From contig DVFT01000042.1 in NCBI GenBank assembly GCA_018713105.1, positions 1 to 40,830 on the forward strand: a stretch of DNA of 40,830 nt, written 5' to 3'. This DNA comes from Candidatus Limivivens merdigallinarum (GTDB lineage Bacteria; Bacillota; Clostridia; Lachnospirales; Lachnospiraceae). This document shows, in pieces, positions 22,493 through 30,989 of the stretch (positions are counted from its first letter, which is position 1; every line of letters begins with the position of its first letter). A program made the position numbers and the translations under genes. The notes beneath the pieces were generated by a model. The model made no database searches. It was not told the DNA's origin and saw only the letters and a program-made list of their open reading frames with translations.

Positions 22493-23989
22493 CTAACCTA
22501 TCTCTCGTGTTGCCAGATTCATGATATTCTCCTGGGTAGCCTCGGAAATATCAAGTTCTCCGGTAATCTTGCCTTCACACATGATCACGATTCGATCGCT
22601 CATACGCAGGATTTCCGTCATCTCAGAGGAGATCATGATGATTGCCTTTCCTTCTGCGGCAAGTCTGTTCATCAATTTGTAGATCTCGTTCTTTGCTCCG
22701 ACATCGATACCTCTTGTAGGCTCATCGAAGATCAGGATGTCACAGTTTCTCGTCAGCCACTTCGCGATAACGACTTTCTGCTGATTACCTCCGGAAAGGT
22801 TCACAACCAGCTGGTCTACGCTTGGCGTCTTGGTGGCAAGGGACTCCACATATTTCTGTGCGACTTCGTTTTCTTTCTTCTTGTTGATGAAGATACCGTT
22901 GGTAAATTCATCCAGATCCGCCATGGTAGTGTTCTCCGCCACCGTCTTTTGTACAACGATTCCATAGCGCTTACGGTCCTCAGAAAGATATCCAATTCCG
23001 TGCTTTACAGCATCCTGGGGATTGTTAATGATGACTTTCTGGCCATTGATATAAATATCTCCGCTTTCCTTCGGGTCTGCGCCAAACAGCGCCCTCGCCG
23101 TCTCGGTACGTCCCGCGCCCATCAGTCCTGAGAATCCTAAGATTTCTCCTTTGCGGAGCTCAAAGCTTACATTCTGAACCATCTTGCCTGCGTTGAGGTT
23201 TTCCACCTTCAGCACCACAGGCGCTCCTTTCGGTACCGTACTCTCTGTCTTCGGATCTTCGTAGATGACACGGCCAACCATCATGTTGATGATATCTTCT
23301 TTCGTACATTCCTTGGTGATCAGAGTACCGACATAGGTACCGTCTCTCATGACCGTGACACGGTCCGTAATGACCTTGATCTCATCCATACGGTGGGAGA
23401 TATATACGATTCCCAACTGCTGATCCCGAAGGTCACGGATGATCTTAAACAGCTCCTCGATCTCTGACTCTGTCAATGCAGCGGACGGCTCATCAAAGAT
23501 GATGACCTTCGCCTGATGGGAAATCGCTTTGGCGATCTCACACATCTGCTGCTTTCCTACCGTCAGGTTTCCCATGGTCTCCGTGGGGTCAATGTCAATA
23601 TTCAGCCTCTGGAACAGTTTCCTGGATTCCTCCACCATCTTCTTATCGTCAATGCCGAAGCCTTTCTTCGGTTCACGGCCAATGAAGATATTCTGTGCAA
23701 CGGTCAGATGGCTTAACATATTCAATTCCTGATGCACGATTACGATACCGGCATCCTGTGCTTCTCTTGTATTATGGAACTCTACTTCTTTCCCCTCATA
23801 GGTAATGGTGCCTGAATCCTTGGTATAAATTCCGGTCAGCACCTTCATCAGCGTGGATTTACCCGCTCCATTCTCACCCATCAGAGCGAGAACCTCACCC
23901 TTACGGATTTCCAGGTCTACATGATCCAGAGCATGGACACCGGGGAACGATTTATCGATTCCTTTCATTGTTAAAATTACATCGCCCAT
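22493..23989 (-). CDS. Monosaccharide ABC transporter ATPase, two-domain (RbsA-like)
   Basis: A 498-residue tandem ATPase that powers monosaccharide import. Domain 1 has Walker A GENGAGKST (residues 38-46), the variant signature LTVGKQQ and Walker B VIIFDEPSAALTE. Domain 2 has the degenerate Walker A GLMGAGRTE, the signature LSGGNQQK and Walker B ILIFDEPTRGID. This asymmetry, with the second P-loop lacking the GKS core, is normal for the RbsA/MglA family. It sits between the two permease genes (15-bp and 58-bp gaps). The ATG at 23989 is preceded by TGAGGT. Confidence 0.94.
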   Translation of the reverse strand: MGDVILTMKGIDKSFPGVHALDHVDLEIRKGEVLALMGENGAGKSTLMKVLTGIYTKDSGTITYEGKEVEFHNTREAQDAGIVIVHQELNMLSHLTVAQNIFIGREPKKGFGIDDKKMVEESRKLFQRLNIDIDPTETMGNLTVGKQQMCEIAKAISHQAKVIIFDEPSAALTESEIEELFKIIRDLRDQQLGIVYISHRMDEIKVITDRVTVMRDGTYVGTLITKECTKEDIINMMVGRVIYEDPKTESTVPKGAPVVLKVENLNAGKMVQNVSFELRKGEILGFSGLMGAGRTETARALFGADPKESGDIYINGQKVIINNPQDAVKHGIGYLSEDRKRYGIVVQKTVAENTTMADLDEFTNGIFINKKKENEVAQKYVESLATKTPSVDQLVVNLSGGNQQKVVIAKWLTRNCDILIFDEPTRGIDVGAKNEIYKLMNRLAAEGKAIIMISSEMTEILRMSDRIVIMCEGKITGELDISEATQENIMNLATREIG

Positions 23990-24047
23990 ATTTTTACCTC
24001 AGCCTTTCTGCTTTCTCACATTTCTCTTGATCTGTTTTTCGCATTCC

Positions 24048-25019
24048 TTAGTTCTTGCGGCGTCTGCCCATTACGTCAAAGTAAACCGCCACGATAACGA
24101 TGATACCTGTGATGATAAGCTGGTAGTTCTTGTCAATACCCAAGGCAAGGATGCCTTCCTGAAGCAATGCAATGATAAGAACACCGATGACTGTACCGCT
24201 GATGGAAGCAAGCCCGCCTGCCATGGAAGTACCACCCATTACGCATCCGGCGATTGCTTCGTTGTTATACTGGTCACCATACCCAGGCTGCACTGTGGTA
24301 TATGCCGCAACGAAGAAGATTGCTGCGATACCTACCAGGGTTCCACAGATCACATAGGCAATCATTTCCCATTTCTTTACATTTACACCAGAGAGCCTTA
24401 CGGCTTCCTTGTTGCTTCCAAGACTCAATATGTAACGTCCGATCTTCGTCTTATTCAGGATCACCGCACAGATCACGGCAAATGCCAGGAAGATCACAAG
24501 TCCTACCGGGAAATTTCCAACCTTTACGAGACTCCTGTACCAGCCTCCTTCTGCGGTGGCCTGCGGCCAGCTCACAGACTGCATACGGGTGAACACAGAA
24601 GCTGCGCCTTTCGCGATGTACATACTCGCCATAGAAATGATAAACGGAGGTACTGACCAATAGGCTACCATATAACCATTGAAACATCCGAATACAAATC
24701 CCACCAGGATACTGATGAGGATACTTAGTGGCATCGGCACACCGTAGCTATTCAGGCTGAAGCCTGCAATCAGCGCACAGCAGAACATCACCGGGCCGAT
24801 GGAGAAATCAATTCCTCCTGTTGCAATTACAAAGGTAACTCCCAAAGACAAGAACCCTAAGAAATAAACGTAGTTCAGGGCGCTTAGGATACGGGAATAG
24901 TTCAGGAAACTCGGGCTAATGATGGCGAACACCACGTACATCAGGATTAGTACTAAGGCCAACAATATCCTGTTGAATCCTATCTTTTTTACTATAGGGC
25001 TGTTTTTAAAATTTTCCAT
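24048..25019 (-). CDS. Monosaccharide ABC transporter permease (RbsC-like), first of two
   Basis: A 323-residue CUT2-family membrane permease: VTFVIATGGIDFSIGPVM, GSNKEAVRLSGVNVKKWEM and AIAGCVMGGTSMAGGLASI. First gene of the transporter operon, with AGGAGG seven bases before the ATG at 25019. The 190-bp gap upstream contains the operon's promoter and the terminator of the sensor genes. It pairs with the 21473-22477 product and the RbsA-like ATPase. Confidence 0.92.
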   Translation of the reverse strand: MENFKNSPIVKKIGFNRILLALVLILMYVVFAIISPSFLNYSRILSALNYVYFLGFLSLGVTFVIATGGIDFSIGPVMFCCALIAGFSLNSYGVPMPLSILISILVGFVFGCFNGYMVAYWSVPPFIISMASMYIAKGAASVFTRMQSVSWPQATAEGGWYRSLVKVGNFPVGLVIFLAFAVICAVILNKTKIGRYILSLGSNKEAVRLSGVNVKKWEMIAYVICGTLVGIAAIFFVAAYTTVQPGYGDQYNNEAIAGCVMGGTSMAGGLASISGTVIGVLIIALLQEGILALGIDKNYQLIITGIIVIVAVYFDVMGRRRKN

Positions 25020-25084
25020 TTCTTTTCCTCCTAATTTCTTAGTGTAGCCGTATGTATGCGTAGCCCTTGGTACATACTTTTTTC

Positions 25085-25147
25085 GGCAAAATGCCTGTTT
25101 TGCCTTGAAACTATGTCCATTATATGTCTATTCTGTGAATAAGTGAA
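25085..25147 (-). promoter_or_regulatory. Promoter and leader hairpin of the monosaccharide transporter operon
   Basis: On the minus strand the -10 is a perfect TATAAT (25119-25124). Seventeen bases upstream lies TTCACT (25142-25147), a poor -35, as expected for an activator-dependent promoter. The early transcript contains a 7-bp hairpin, ggcaaaa/ttttgcc (25085-25104). The YesN-like regulator encoded upstream is the obvious candidate activator. Confidence 0.65.
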
Positions 25148-25163
25148 TGGAATATCTTCTAAG

Positions 25164-25208
25164 AAAAGGGGAATATTTTACTTTTCCAGGTAAAATATTC
25201 CCCTTTTT
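25164..25208 (-). terminator. Bidirectional terminator after the sensor operon
   Basis: A perfect 18-bp stem, aaaaggggaatattttac (25164-25181) with gtaaaatattcccctttt (25190-25207), has an 8-base loop and T-rich ends on both strands. It starts 3 bp after the stop of the anchored binding-protein gene. It lies immediately upstream of the -35 of the transporter promoter, so it may also be part of the activator region. Confidence 0.85.
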
Positions 25209-25210
25209 CC

Positions 25211-26191
25211 TTATTCCGCAAATGGGAACAAGAGCTTTTGATTTTCTTCCACATACATGTTGTCCTTGGTGATAAGCTTGGATCCGGAATCCACAATAGT
25301 AGGTTCCAGCTCCCCGTGAAGGATCTCCACCGTCCGCTCTACACCCAGATATCCCATATTGAAAGGCTTCTGGATCACAATGGCGTCAAAGACGCCCGCC
25401 TCCAGCAGCTGCACCTCTTCCTGTGAGCTGTCAAAACCGATCATGCGGATGGTATCGGAAAGCCCCAGATCCCTCACCGCCCTTGCAGCGCCTACCGCAG
25501 AGTATTCATTGAGTCCTGCCAGCATGTTGATCTCCGGGTGTTGTTCGATCATCTCCTTGGTGAGGCGGTAGGCTTTGTCATAATCAGAATCACAGAAGAC
25601 CGTCTCCACAATACAGTCCTCATATTCGCCCAAACCTTCCCGAAAACCCGCTTCCCTCTCTATAGCAGTGGAAGATCCCTCCACATGTGCCACAATGCCG
25701 ATGACAGGATCTTCCGGCAGATGGGATTTGGCGTAATCCCCCATCTTTCTTCCCGCTTCATAGTTGTCTGTGGACACCAGGGCTGACTGAAGATTTTCAT
25801 CCAACTCAGAATCTATGAGCACCAGCTTGATCTCCGCTGACACCACGTCGTTGGCTGCATCTGTGATTTCCGTCATGCTGCTGGGGGAAAGCAGGATAGC
25901 ATCCGGATTCATCCCGATCGCTTCCTCCACGCATCGTATCTGTCCCTCATAATCATCCTCGGAAGCCGGAGCCAAGACCGTCAGGTCCACATCGTACTCT
26001 TCCGCCGCCATCCTTGCCCCCTCCAGAAGGGAAATCCAGAAATCGTTGGCGCTGTCCTCCACCTTGGGGACATAGACAATACGGAGCTTTCTTCCCTGAT
26101 AGTGTTCCCACTGGATCGCCGCCGCTATGAAGACCGTGATGACCGCTGCCAGAGTGACCGCAAAGGCGACATATCTACGGCTGCTTTTCAT
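25211..26191 (-). CDS. Membrane-anchored sugar-binding protein, probable sensor partner of the histidine kinase
   Basis: A 326-residue type 1 periplasmic-binding protein. The N-terminus is a single hydrophobic helix (YVAFAVTLAAVITVFIAAAIQW) with no cleavage site or lipobox, so it should stay tethered to the outer face of the membrane. The binding fold follows: LRIVYVPKVEDSANDFW, NPDAILLSPSSMTEI, INMLAGLNEYSAVGAARA and IRMIGFDSSQEEV. The start is the ATG at 26191 (MKSSRRYV), with GGGGGAGGAG upstream, inside the last codons of the kinase gene (17-bp overlap). Co-translation with the kinase and separation from the transporter operon by a terminator argue that it presents sugar to the kinase, like AraP with AraS/AraT. 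Confidence 0.88.
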   Translation of the reverse strand: MKSSRRYVAFAVTLAAVITVFIAAAIQWEHYQGRKLRIVYVPKVEDSANDFWISLLEGARMAAEEYDVDLTVLAPASEDDYEGQIRCVEEAIGMNPDAILLSPSSMTEITDAANDVVSAEIKLVLIDSELDENLQSALVSTDNYEAGRKMGDYAKSHLPEDPVIGIVAHVEGSSTAIEREAGFREGLGEYEDCIVETVFCDSDYDKAYRLTKEMIEQHPEINMLAGLNEYSAVGAARAVRDLGLSDTIRMIGFDSSQEEVQLLEAGVFDAIVIQKPFNMGYLGVERTVEILHGELEPTIVDSGSKLITKDNMYVEENQKLLFPFAE

Positions 26192-27977
26192 CTGCTCCTC
26201 CCCCTTTCTCCGTAGCCGGTATGGTAATGTATACACAGGTTCCCATTCCCGGAGCGCTCTCATAGGAAAGCCCGTATTCCTTGCCATAGTATAGCTGGAT
26301 GCGGTTGTGCACATTGTAAACCCCCACATGTCCGCTTTTCTTTGCTTTCCCGGCGGGAGCTTCTTTTTTCTCCAAGATATGCTTCAGAGTTTCCTGATCC
26401 ATGCCCGGACCGTTGTCCTGAATGCTTAAGACTACCTTCCCGCCCCTCATGCTGCCAAGGATGATCAGCATCCCTTTGCCTTCCACATATTTAATACCAT
26501 GATAAATTGCATTCTCCACCAGAGGCTGGATCACCAGCTTGACGATCTCCTGATCCAGAATTTCCTCGTCTACATCTATGATATATTCCAACTGATCCCG
26601 ATAGCGCATTTTTTGGATCGCAAGATAATTGCTGGTGTATTCCATTTCCTTTCGAATGGTGACAATCTCATCTTCATTGCCGATACTCTGCCTCAGAAGC
26701 TTAGACAACGCGGAGGTCATTTTCACCACCTCCTGATTCTTTCCGCTTTCTGCCATCCAAATAATGGAATCCAGCGTATTGTAGAGAAAATGAGGATTGA
26801 TCTGAGCCTGAAGGGCTTTCAGCTCGCTCTTTCGCTTCGCCCTCTGCTCCCGGACGTTCTCATCCATGAGCTGGCCGATCTTCTCCGTCATGATCCCGAA
26901 AGAACGTCCAAGGCTTGCAATCTCATTATTTCCTTCCATACTTGCATTCACCGGACGGAAATTGCCCTTCTGAACCTCCTTCATGGATTTCTCCAGATCC
27001 TTCACCGGCTTTGTAATCTCACCAGAAAGCCACAGGGCAAGAAGCATGGAAAATACAATGATGCCCGCCGCAATCAGCATGTAGGTGAGCTGGATCTCCG
27101 TGCGGTTCTTCATAAACTCTGCCACACTGGACACACCTACTACAGACCATCCGGTTTTGGCAGACTTGAAAATCGAATAGAGCTGCTTATTTTCCCCTTC
27201 TGTAAGGAAGCTTCCCGTTCCCGTGGCAAGCACCTGGTCGATTTCCTCATTTTTCACTCCACTGTACAGAAGCTGCTGTTTCGGATGATAGATGATCTTT
27301 CCGTTGCGGTCCACAATGAATAGATAACCTTTGTTTCCCAGCTCAATATCCTCACAAAGCGTATTAATGGAGCTATAGTTCAAATCCACAAAAAAGACTC
27401 CTTCCAGCTCTCCGGTTTCGGGGTTCCTGAGCGCTTTGCTTAAGGTTACCACCCAGCTATAGGTCTTATCCACAATATTCTGGACGTGAGATGGGGTAAT
27501 GACCTGGTTTCCTCCTGCTGCCATGGTAGTTTGATACCACTCCATTTCTTCCATATTCGCATAGGGATTCACCGGATCCTCCCCGCGGTTCAGAATATAC
27601 CGGCCATTGTCAGCAAAAGCAGCGAGATTCAGGATATCGGAACGGCTGTCCATTACCGTCTCAAACTGAGACTGGAGACGTTCTCCTGCTTCCCGGTAGC
27701 CTTCTTTGCCGAACAGGTAGTCTGTCAAATCTTTATTTCCAATGACCATCTGGGCTATATTTTCCATATAAGTGATGTATGAGTCAATATCTCCATTCAC
27801 CTGCTCTACCAGCTGCAGCGTATAGTCCCTGGAGTTAGAAATCACTGTCTGCTCCGTATAATTAAGAGAAAAAAGCAGAAAAATCACCAACGACAATACC
27901 GCTATGATCCCGAAGGAAAATACGATAGCCCCGCGTACGCTCTTGAAACGGGCAAGGAGATGGAACCCCCTCCTCAT
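26175..27977 (-). CDS. Sensor histidine kinase, YesM family
   Basis: A 600-residue membrane kinase. The first helix is near residues 17-40. An extracellular dCache-like sensing region (about 45-300) is followed by a second helix (LIAAGIIVFSMLLALWLSG) and a HAMP domain (EITKPVKDLEKSMKEVQKGNF). The His_kinase dimerisation motif QINPHFLYNTLDSIIWMAE carries the phospho-acceptor His, and the ATPase domain shows PLVENAIYHGIKY and DNGPGM. The ATG at 27977 overlaps the response-regulator stop by four bases (ATGA), with AAGGAGAGG ahead. It should phosphorylate the YesN-like regulator in response to sugar bound by the neighbouring anchored binding protein. Confidence 0.94.
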   Translation of the reverse strand: MRRGFHLLARFKSVRGAIVFSFGIIAVLSLVIFLLFSLNYTEQTVISNSRDYTLQLVEQVNGDIDSYITYMENIAQMVIGNKDLTDYLFGKEGYREAGERLQSQFETVMDSRSDILNLAAFADNGRYILNRGEDPVNPYANMEEMEWYQTTMAAGGNQVITPSHVQNIVDKTYSWVVTLSKALRNPETGELEGVFFVDLNYSSINTLCEDIELGNKGYLFIVDRNGKIIYHPKQQLLYSGVKNEEIDQVLATGTGSFLTEGENKQLYSIFKSAKTGWSVVGVSSVAEFMKNRTEIQLTYMLIAAGIIVFSMLLALWLSGEITKPVKDLEKSMKEVQKGNFRPVNASMEGNNEIASLGRSFGIMTEKIGQLMDENVREQRAKRKSELKALQAQINPHFLYNTLDSIIWMAESGKNQEVVKMTSALSKLLRQSIGNEDEIVTIRKEMEYTSNYLAIQKMRYRDQLEYIIDVDEEILDQEIVKLVIQPLVENAIYHGIKYVEGKGMLIILGSMRGGKVVLSIQDNGPGMDQETLKHILEKKEAPAGKAKKSGHVGVYNVHNRIQLYYGKEYGLSYESAPGMGTCVYITIPATEKGGGADEKQP

Positions 27978-29584
27978 GACATCCTCTCCTTCCGGCTGTA
28001 CTCCGTAGGCGTCATTCCTGTAAATTTCTTAAAGGTACTGGAAAAATAATGGGGGTCCGCATATCCTACCTCTTCCGCGATCTCATAGGTCTTCTTGGAA
28101 GAGCTAAGGAGCAGCGCCTTGGCCTTTTCCATCCGTTTCTTGGTCAGCGCCTCAATAAAGGTCTCACCAGTATAGTTTTTGAAGATTGAGCTGAAATAGC
28201 TGGTACTCATGGCAAGATAGCTGCATACGGAGTTTAAGGACACTTCCGAATCTCCATAGTTCTTTTCAATATACTCTAACGCCCGCAGCGCCTGCCTCTT
28301 GCAGTAATTACTCTTCTCATCCCGAAAACTATCTGCCATCTCCAGGCAAAACTCCTTCAGCTTCTCCTCAATCTCAGACAAGTGCTCGCTGGTATAGACC
28401 TCATTCAGAAAATCTTTCTCCTTTTTGATCACCTCACCTTCTGCCAAATTACCCACATCCAGTTCATTGACAATACTTAAGATCAGATTTTGGATATAAA
28501 ACACACTGCGGCTTCGGGTCAGATAAGCATTCTTCAATGCTTGGATAAACAAGGATACTTGCTGCCTGACCTCGTTCTCCCTGCCGCTTCGGATGGCTTC
28601 CACCACATTGTCCACAAGCCGTCCCATATTCTCAATGAGGTTTTCTTTCTTCTCCACCAGGTCTTTGGCATAAATGATCTGATTTCCTCCCAAAAGAAAT
28701 TTGAACTCCATTGCCTTCTTGGAATCATGGAAGGAACTGGATACCTCCAGGATATTCTCCACCACCCGGCCGACACTGATGGTACTTTCAATCTTCAGGA
28801 ATTTCTTGAGGCATTCCTGGATCTCCTCTGAGACTGCCAGAACCGTATCTTCCAAATTCTCATCTCCTGCAAACAGCAGTACCGTCTTCTCATCGCCGTC
28901 CTGGAACGTAATTCCGCACTGGTAGAAATTCATAATCTCATCTGCAATATTATAAATAACAAAATATGCCAGATCTGTCTTGAACTCTTCCGACTGCTGC
29001 AAAAAAGGCTCAAGGTCATCCCCCGCTACCAGCGCAGTCACAAATCTGCTTCCCTTCAAGTTTAATTTATAGTCCTTCAGACGCTCCCGCACCTCTTCTG
29101 CCGACAGATTTCCCGCAAGAAGGCTGTTCAGGAACCTTCCCTTGAGAATCGGAAGATTCCTGATATAAGCTCCCTTAATCTTCTGGATATCGGATTTTTG
29201 GAACCGTTCTTTATCCAGCTTTTCTTTGATCGTCGTCAATGTCTCCGCCAGCTCCGTCGCCGTGATTGGCTTCAGGATATAATCCATTACCTGATACTTC
29301 ACCGCTGTTTGAGCGTATTCAAAATCGTCATACCCGCTGATGATGACTACCTTCGTTTCCCGAAAATGCTCGTAGGTATACTTAGTCAGCTCAATCCCAT
29401 CCACATAGGGCATACAGATATCGGTAAGCAGAAGATCCGCCGGATCCTGTTCCATTTTCGCAATAGCTTCCCGCCCATTCTTGCAGGTCCCAATCAGTTC
29501 GTATCCCAGCTCTTCCCACTTTGTATTTTCACTGATCGCCTCCCGGATCAGCGCTTCGTCGTCCACTAACAATACTTTATACAC
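27974..29584 (-). CDS. Response regulator, YesN type (REC plus AraC HTH)
   Basis: A 536-residue regulator. The receiver domain (MYKVLLVDDEALIREAI) has phospho-acceptor Asp55 in LLLTDICMP and switch Lys in DYILKPI. A long linker domain (about 130-420) follows. The C-terminal AraC-type double helix-turn-helix is EVSLNSVCSYLAMSTSYFSSIF ... YEIAEEVGYADPHYFSSTFKKFTGMTP. I start it at the GTG (29584) because GGGAGGG lies upstream and it gives the normal receiver N-terminus; the track start is nine codons longer. First gene of the sensor operon. It probably activates the transporter promoter at 25119-25147. Confidence 0.94.
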   Translation of the reverse strand: MYKVLLVDDEALIREAISENTKWEELGYELIGTCKNGREAIAKMEQDPADLLLTDICMPYVDGIELTKYTYEHFRETKVVIISGYDDFEYAQTAVKYQVMDYILKPITATELAETLTTIKEKLDKERFQKSDIQKIKGAYIRNLPILKGRFLNSLLAGNLSAEEVRERLKDYKLNLKGSRFVTALVAGDDLEPFLQQSEEFKTDLAYFVIYNIADEIMNFYQCGITFQDGDEKTVLLFAGDENLEDTVLAVSEEIQECLKKFLKIESTISVGRVVENILEVSSSFHDSKKAMEFKFLLGGNQIIYAKDLVEKKENLIENMGRLVDNVVEAIRSGRENEVRQQVSLFIQALKNAYLTRSRSVFYIQNLILSIVNELDVGNLAEGEVIKKEKDFLNEVYTSEHLSEIEEKLKEFCLEMADSFRDEKSNYCKRQALRALEYIEKNYGDSEVSLNSVCSYLAMSTSYFSSIFKNYTGETFIEALTKKRMEKAKALLLSSSKKTYEIAEEVGYADPHYFSSTFKKFTGMTPTEYSRKERMS

Positions 29585-29620
29585 GCAAAAGCCCTCCCTG
29601 CATTCACACACTTTAAAGAT

Positions 29621-29649
29621 ATTTTACCTGATTTGCAGGACAATTACAA
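29621..29649 (-). promoter_or_regulatory. Promoter of the sensor (response regulator-kinase-binding protein) operon
   Basis: On the minus strand, TTGTAA (29644-29649), a 17-bp spacer and TAAAAT (29621-29626) sit about 37 bp upstream of the GTG start. The -10 lies inside CAGGTAAAATAT, a 12-mer also found exactly in the terminator palindrome next to the transporter promoter (25187-25198). Confidence 0.6.
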
Positions 29650-29674
29650 CAAGAGAAAAAACAGTGGAATCCAG

Positions 29675-29704
29675 TTGACAATTCCTGTAAAATAATGATA
29701 TGCC
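29675..29704 (+). promoter_or_regulatory. Possible divergent promoter for the pseudouridine synthase gene
   Basis: A consensus TTGACA (29675-29680) is followed after 18 bp by TATGCC, a mediocre -10. The start codon is about 90 bp downstream. The whole 210-bp gap between the two divergent genes is otherwise without a visible gene. Confidence 0.4.
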
Positions 29705-29794
29705 AAACATCCCGGGGCAGCCGCCAAACAGACATAACGCCATGTCCGCTTAGCTCACTGCTCACGGGAATCAGAAAAAGAAAGGATTCAGATT

Positions 29795-30448
29795 ATGATA
29801 ATATTATATGAAGACCAGGAAATCCTCGTGGTGGAAAAACCAGCCAGCATGGCAGTGGAAAGCCGAAAACTTTCTTCTCCGGACCTGATCAGCCAGATAC
29901 GGAACCATCTTGCCCTTCCCGGGCAAGGAATTCCCTATGTGGGCATGGTTCACCGTCTGGATCAGCCGGTACAAGGAATCCTGGTATTCGCAAAAACCAA
30001 GAAGGCAGCCTCCATCTTAAGCGCCCAGGTTCAGGACGGACGAATGGAAAAACTCTATCTGGCGGTCACTACCGGCATACCCTCTCCAAAAACAGGTCAT
30101 CTGCGGCATTATCTGCTGAAAGATGGGCAGACCAACACCTCAAAGGCAGTCCCTGAAGGAACTAAGGGCGCCAAGCTGTCACGCCTAGACTATGAAGTCC
30201 TTCAGGAATCAGAAGGTACTGCGCTGGTTAAAATCCACCTTCTGACCGGACGGCATCATCAGATCCGCGTACAGTTTTCTGCCATCGGATGTCCTCTGTG
30301 GGGAGACGGAAAATACGGAGCCGCCCCGGATGGGAACGGCATAGCCCTCTGTGCCGCTTCTTTATCTTTCCTGCACCCTTCCAGCAAGAAACGGCTGACT
30401 TTTGCTGCTGCGCCCGCACATACCGCTTTTCGCAAATTTTCCTTTTAA
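29795..30448 (+). CDS. RluA/RluD-family pseudouridine synthase
   Basis: A 217-residue enzyme that converts specific uridines in rRNA or tRNA to pseudouridine. The catalytic Asp56 is in the family signature HRLDQPVQGILVF. Supporting motifs are VVEKPASMAVES near the start, EKLYLAVTTG and LLTGRHHQIRVQFSAIGCPLWGDGKYG. It lacks an N-terminal S4 RNA-binding domain and is short for RluD (about 320 aa), so it resembles the compact RluA/RluC-like enzymes. The start has AAAGGA upstream. It is the only plus-strand gene between 1 and 34.3 kb and runs head-on toward apbE across the structured intergenic region. Confidence 0.9.
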   Translation: MIILYEDQEILVVEKPASMAVESRKLSSPDLISQIRNHLALPGQGIPYVGMVHRLDQPVQGILVFAKTKKAASILSAQVQDGRMEKLYLAVTTGIPSPKTGHLRHYLLKDGQTNTSKAVPEGTKGAKLSRLDYEVLQESEGTALVKIHLLTGRHHQIRVQFSAIGCPLWGDGKYGAAPDGNGIALCAASLSFLHPSSKKRLTFAAAPAHTAFRKFSF

Positions 30449-30495
30449 TCCTCTTATTTGGATGAAATCGCTTCTTCTTGGCATACTATATGCGA

Positions 30496-30657
30496 CTATA
30501 GCAATTCAAGAAAATATTACAGCAAAGACTGTGTAGCAGAACGTGAAAGACAAGGAAGGCAGCTGATGGCGTGCCGGGGCACGTCGAAGCTGTCTGACGC
30601 TGGATTTCGCGTTCTGATGCACTGGATTTGATGCGATATTTCCTTAGATTGCTATAG
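30496..30657. repeat. Palindromic element A, full-length imperfect hairpin (about 160 bp)
   Basis: The left half starts ctatagcaattcaagaaaat and the right half, reverse complemented, starts CTATAGCAATCTAAGGAAAT. Matching continues inward through gtgtagcagaacgtgaaa against GTGCATCAGAACGCGAAA to a central cgtgcc-ggggcacg. The whole element can fold into one long hairpin. Such elements behave like MITEs or structured intergenic repeats; no transposase is present here. Confidence 0.75.
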
Positions 30658-30819
30658 TACAGCGTTCGACAAATAACTGGACCAATCGTGCAGAATGCTT
30701 TTTCGAGTGTGCGGGTCAAAAAACGCAGGCGTAGCGGGCTACGTCGAGGCTTTTTGACCCGTGCAATCGGGAAATCAGGCAAGTGATTTGGTGTAGTTAT
30801 TTGCGAAACGCTGTACTAG
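30652..30819. repeat. Palindromic element B, full-length imperfect hairpin (about 168 bp)
   Basis: The outer arms read tagtacagcgttcgacaaat and, from the other end, TAGTACAGCGTTTCGCAAAT. An inner stem pairs gggtcaaaaa with tttttgaccc, and the tip pairs cgtagc with gctacg. The arms abut element A within a shared ctatag/tagtac junction, so the two elements are tandem or nested. The GGGTCAAAAA core also occurs in the terminator at 3265-3332. Confidence 0.75.
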
Positions 30820-30989
30820 CTCTACTGTCTATCACTGCCAGCGGAAGAATTGCTACCCTTTCAGGAAAGCTGTACACTTCCCTTAACAAATCCTGCTTGT
30901 GGGAATTACTGTACTTACCTGGGATCTGACACTTTATCTGAAGTTTGGTAGGTAATGAAAGAGGGCTGGCATTTCGGTGTTCCGTTCTC

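Noticed and set aside
30486-30782. 98-codon minus-strand ORF
   Set aside because: It runs through both arms of two long palindromes; the open frame is a by-product of the repeats and the protein has no sensible composition.
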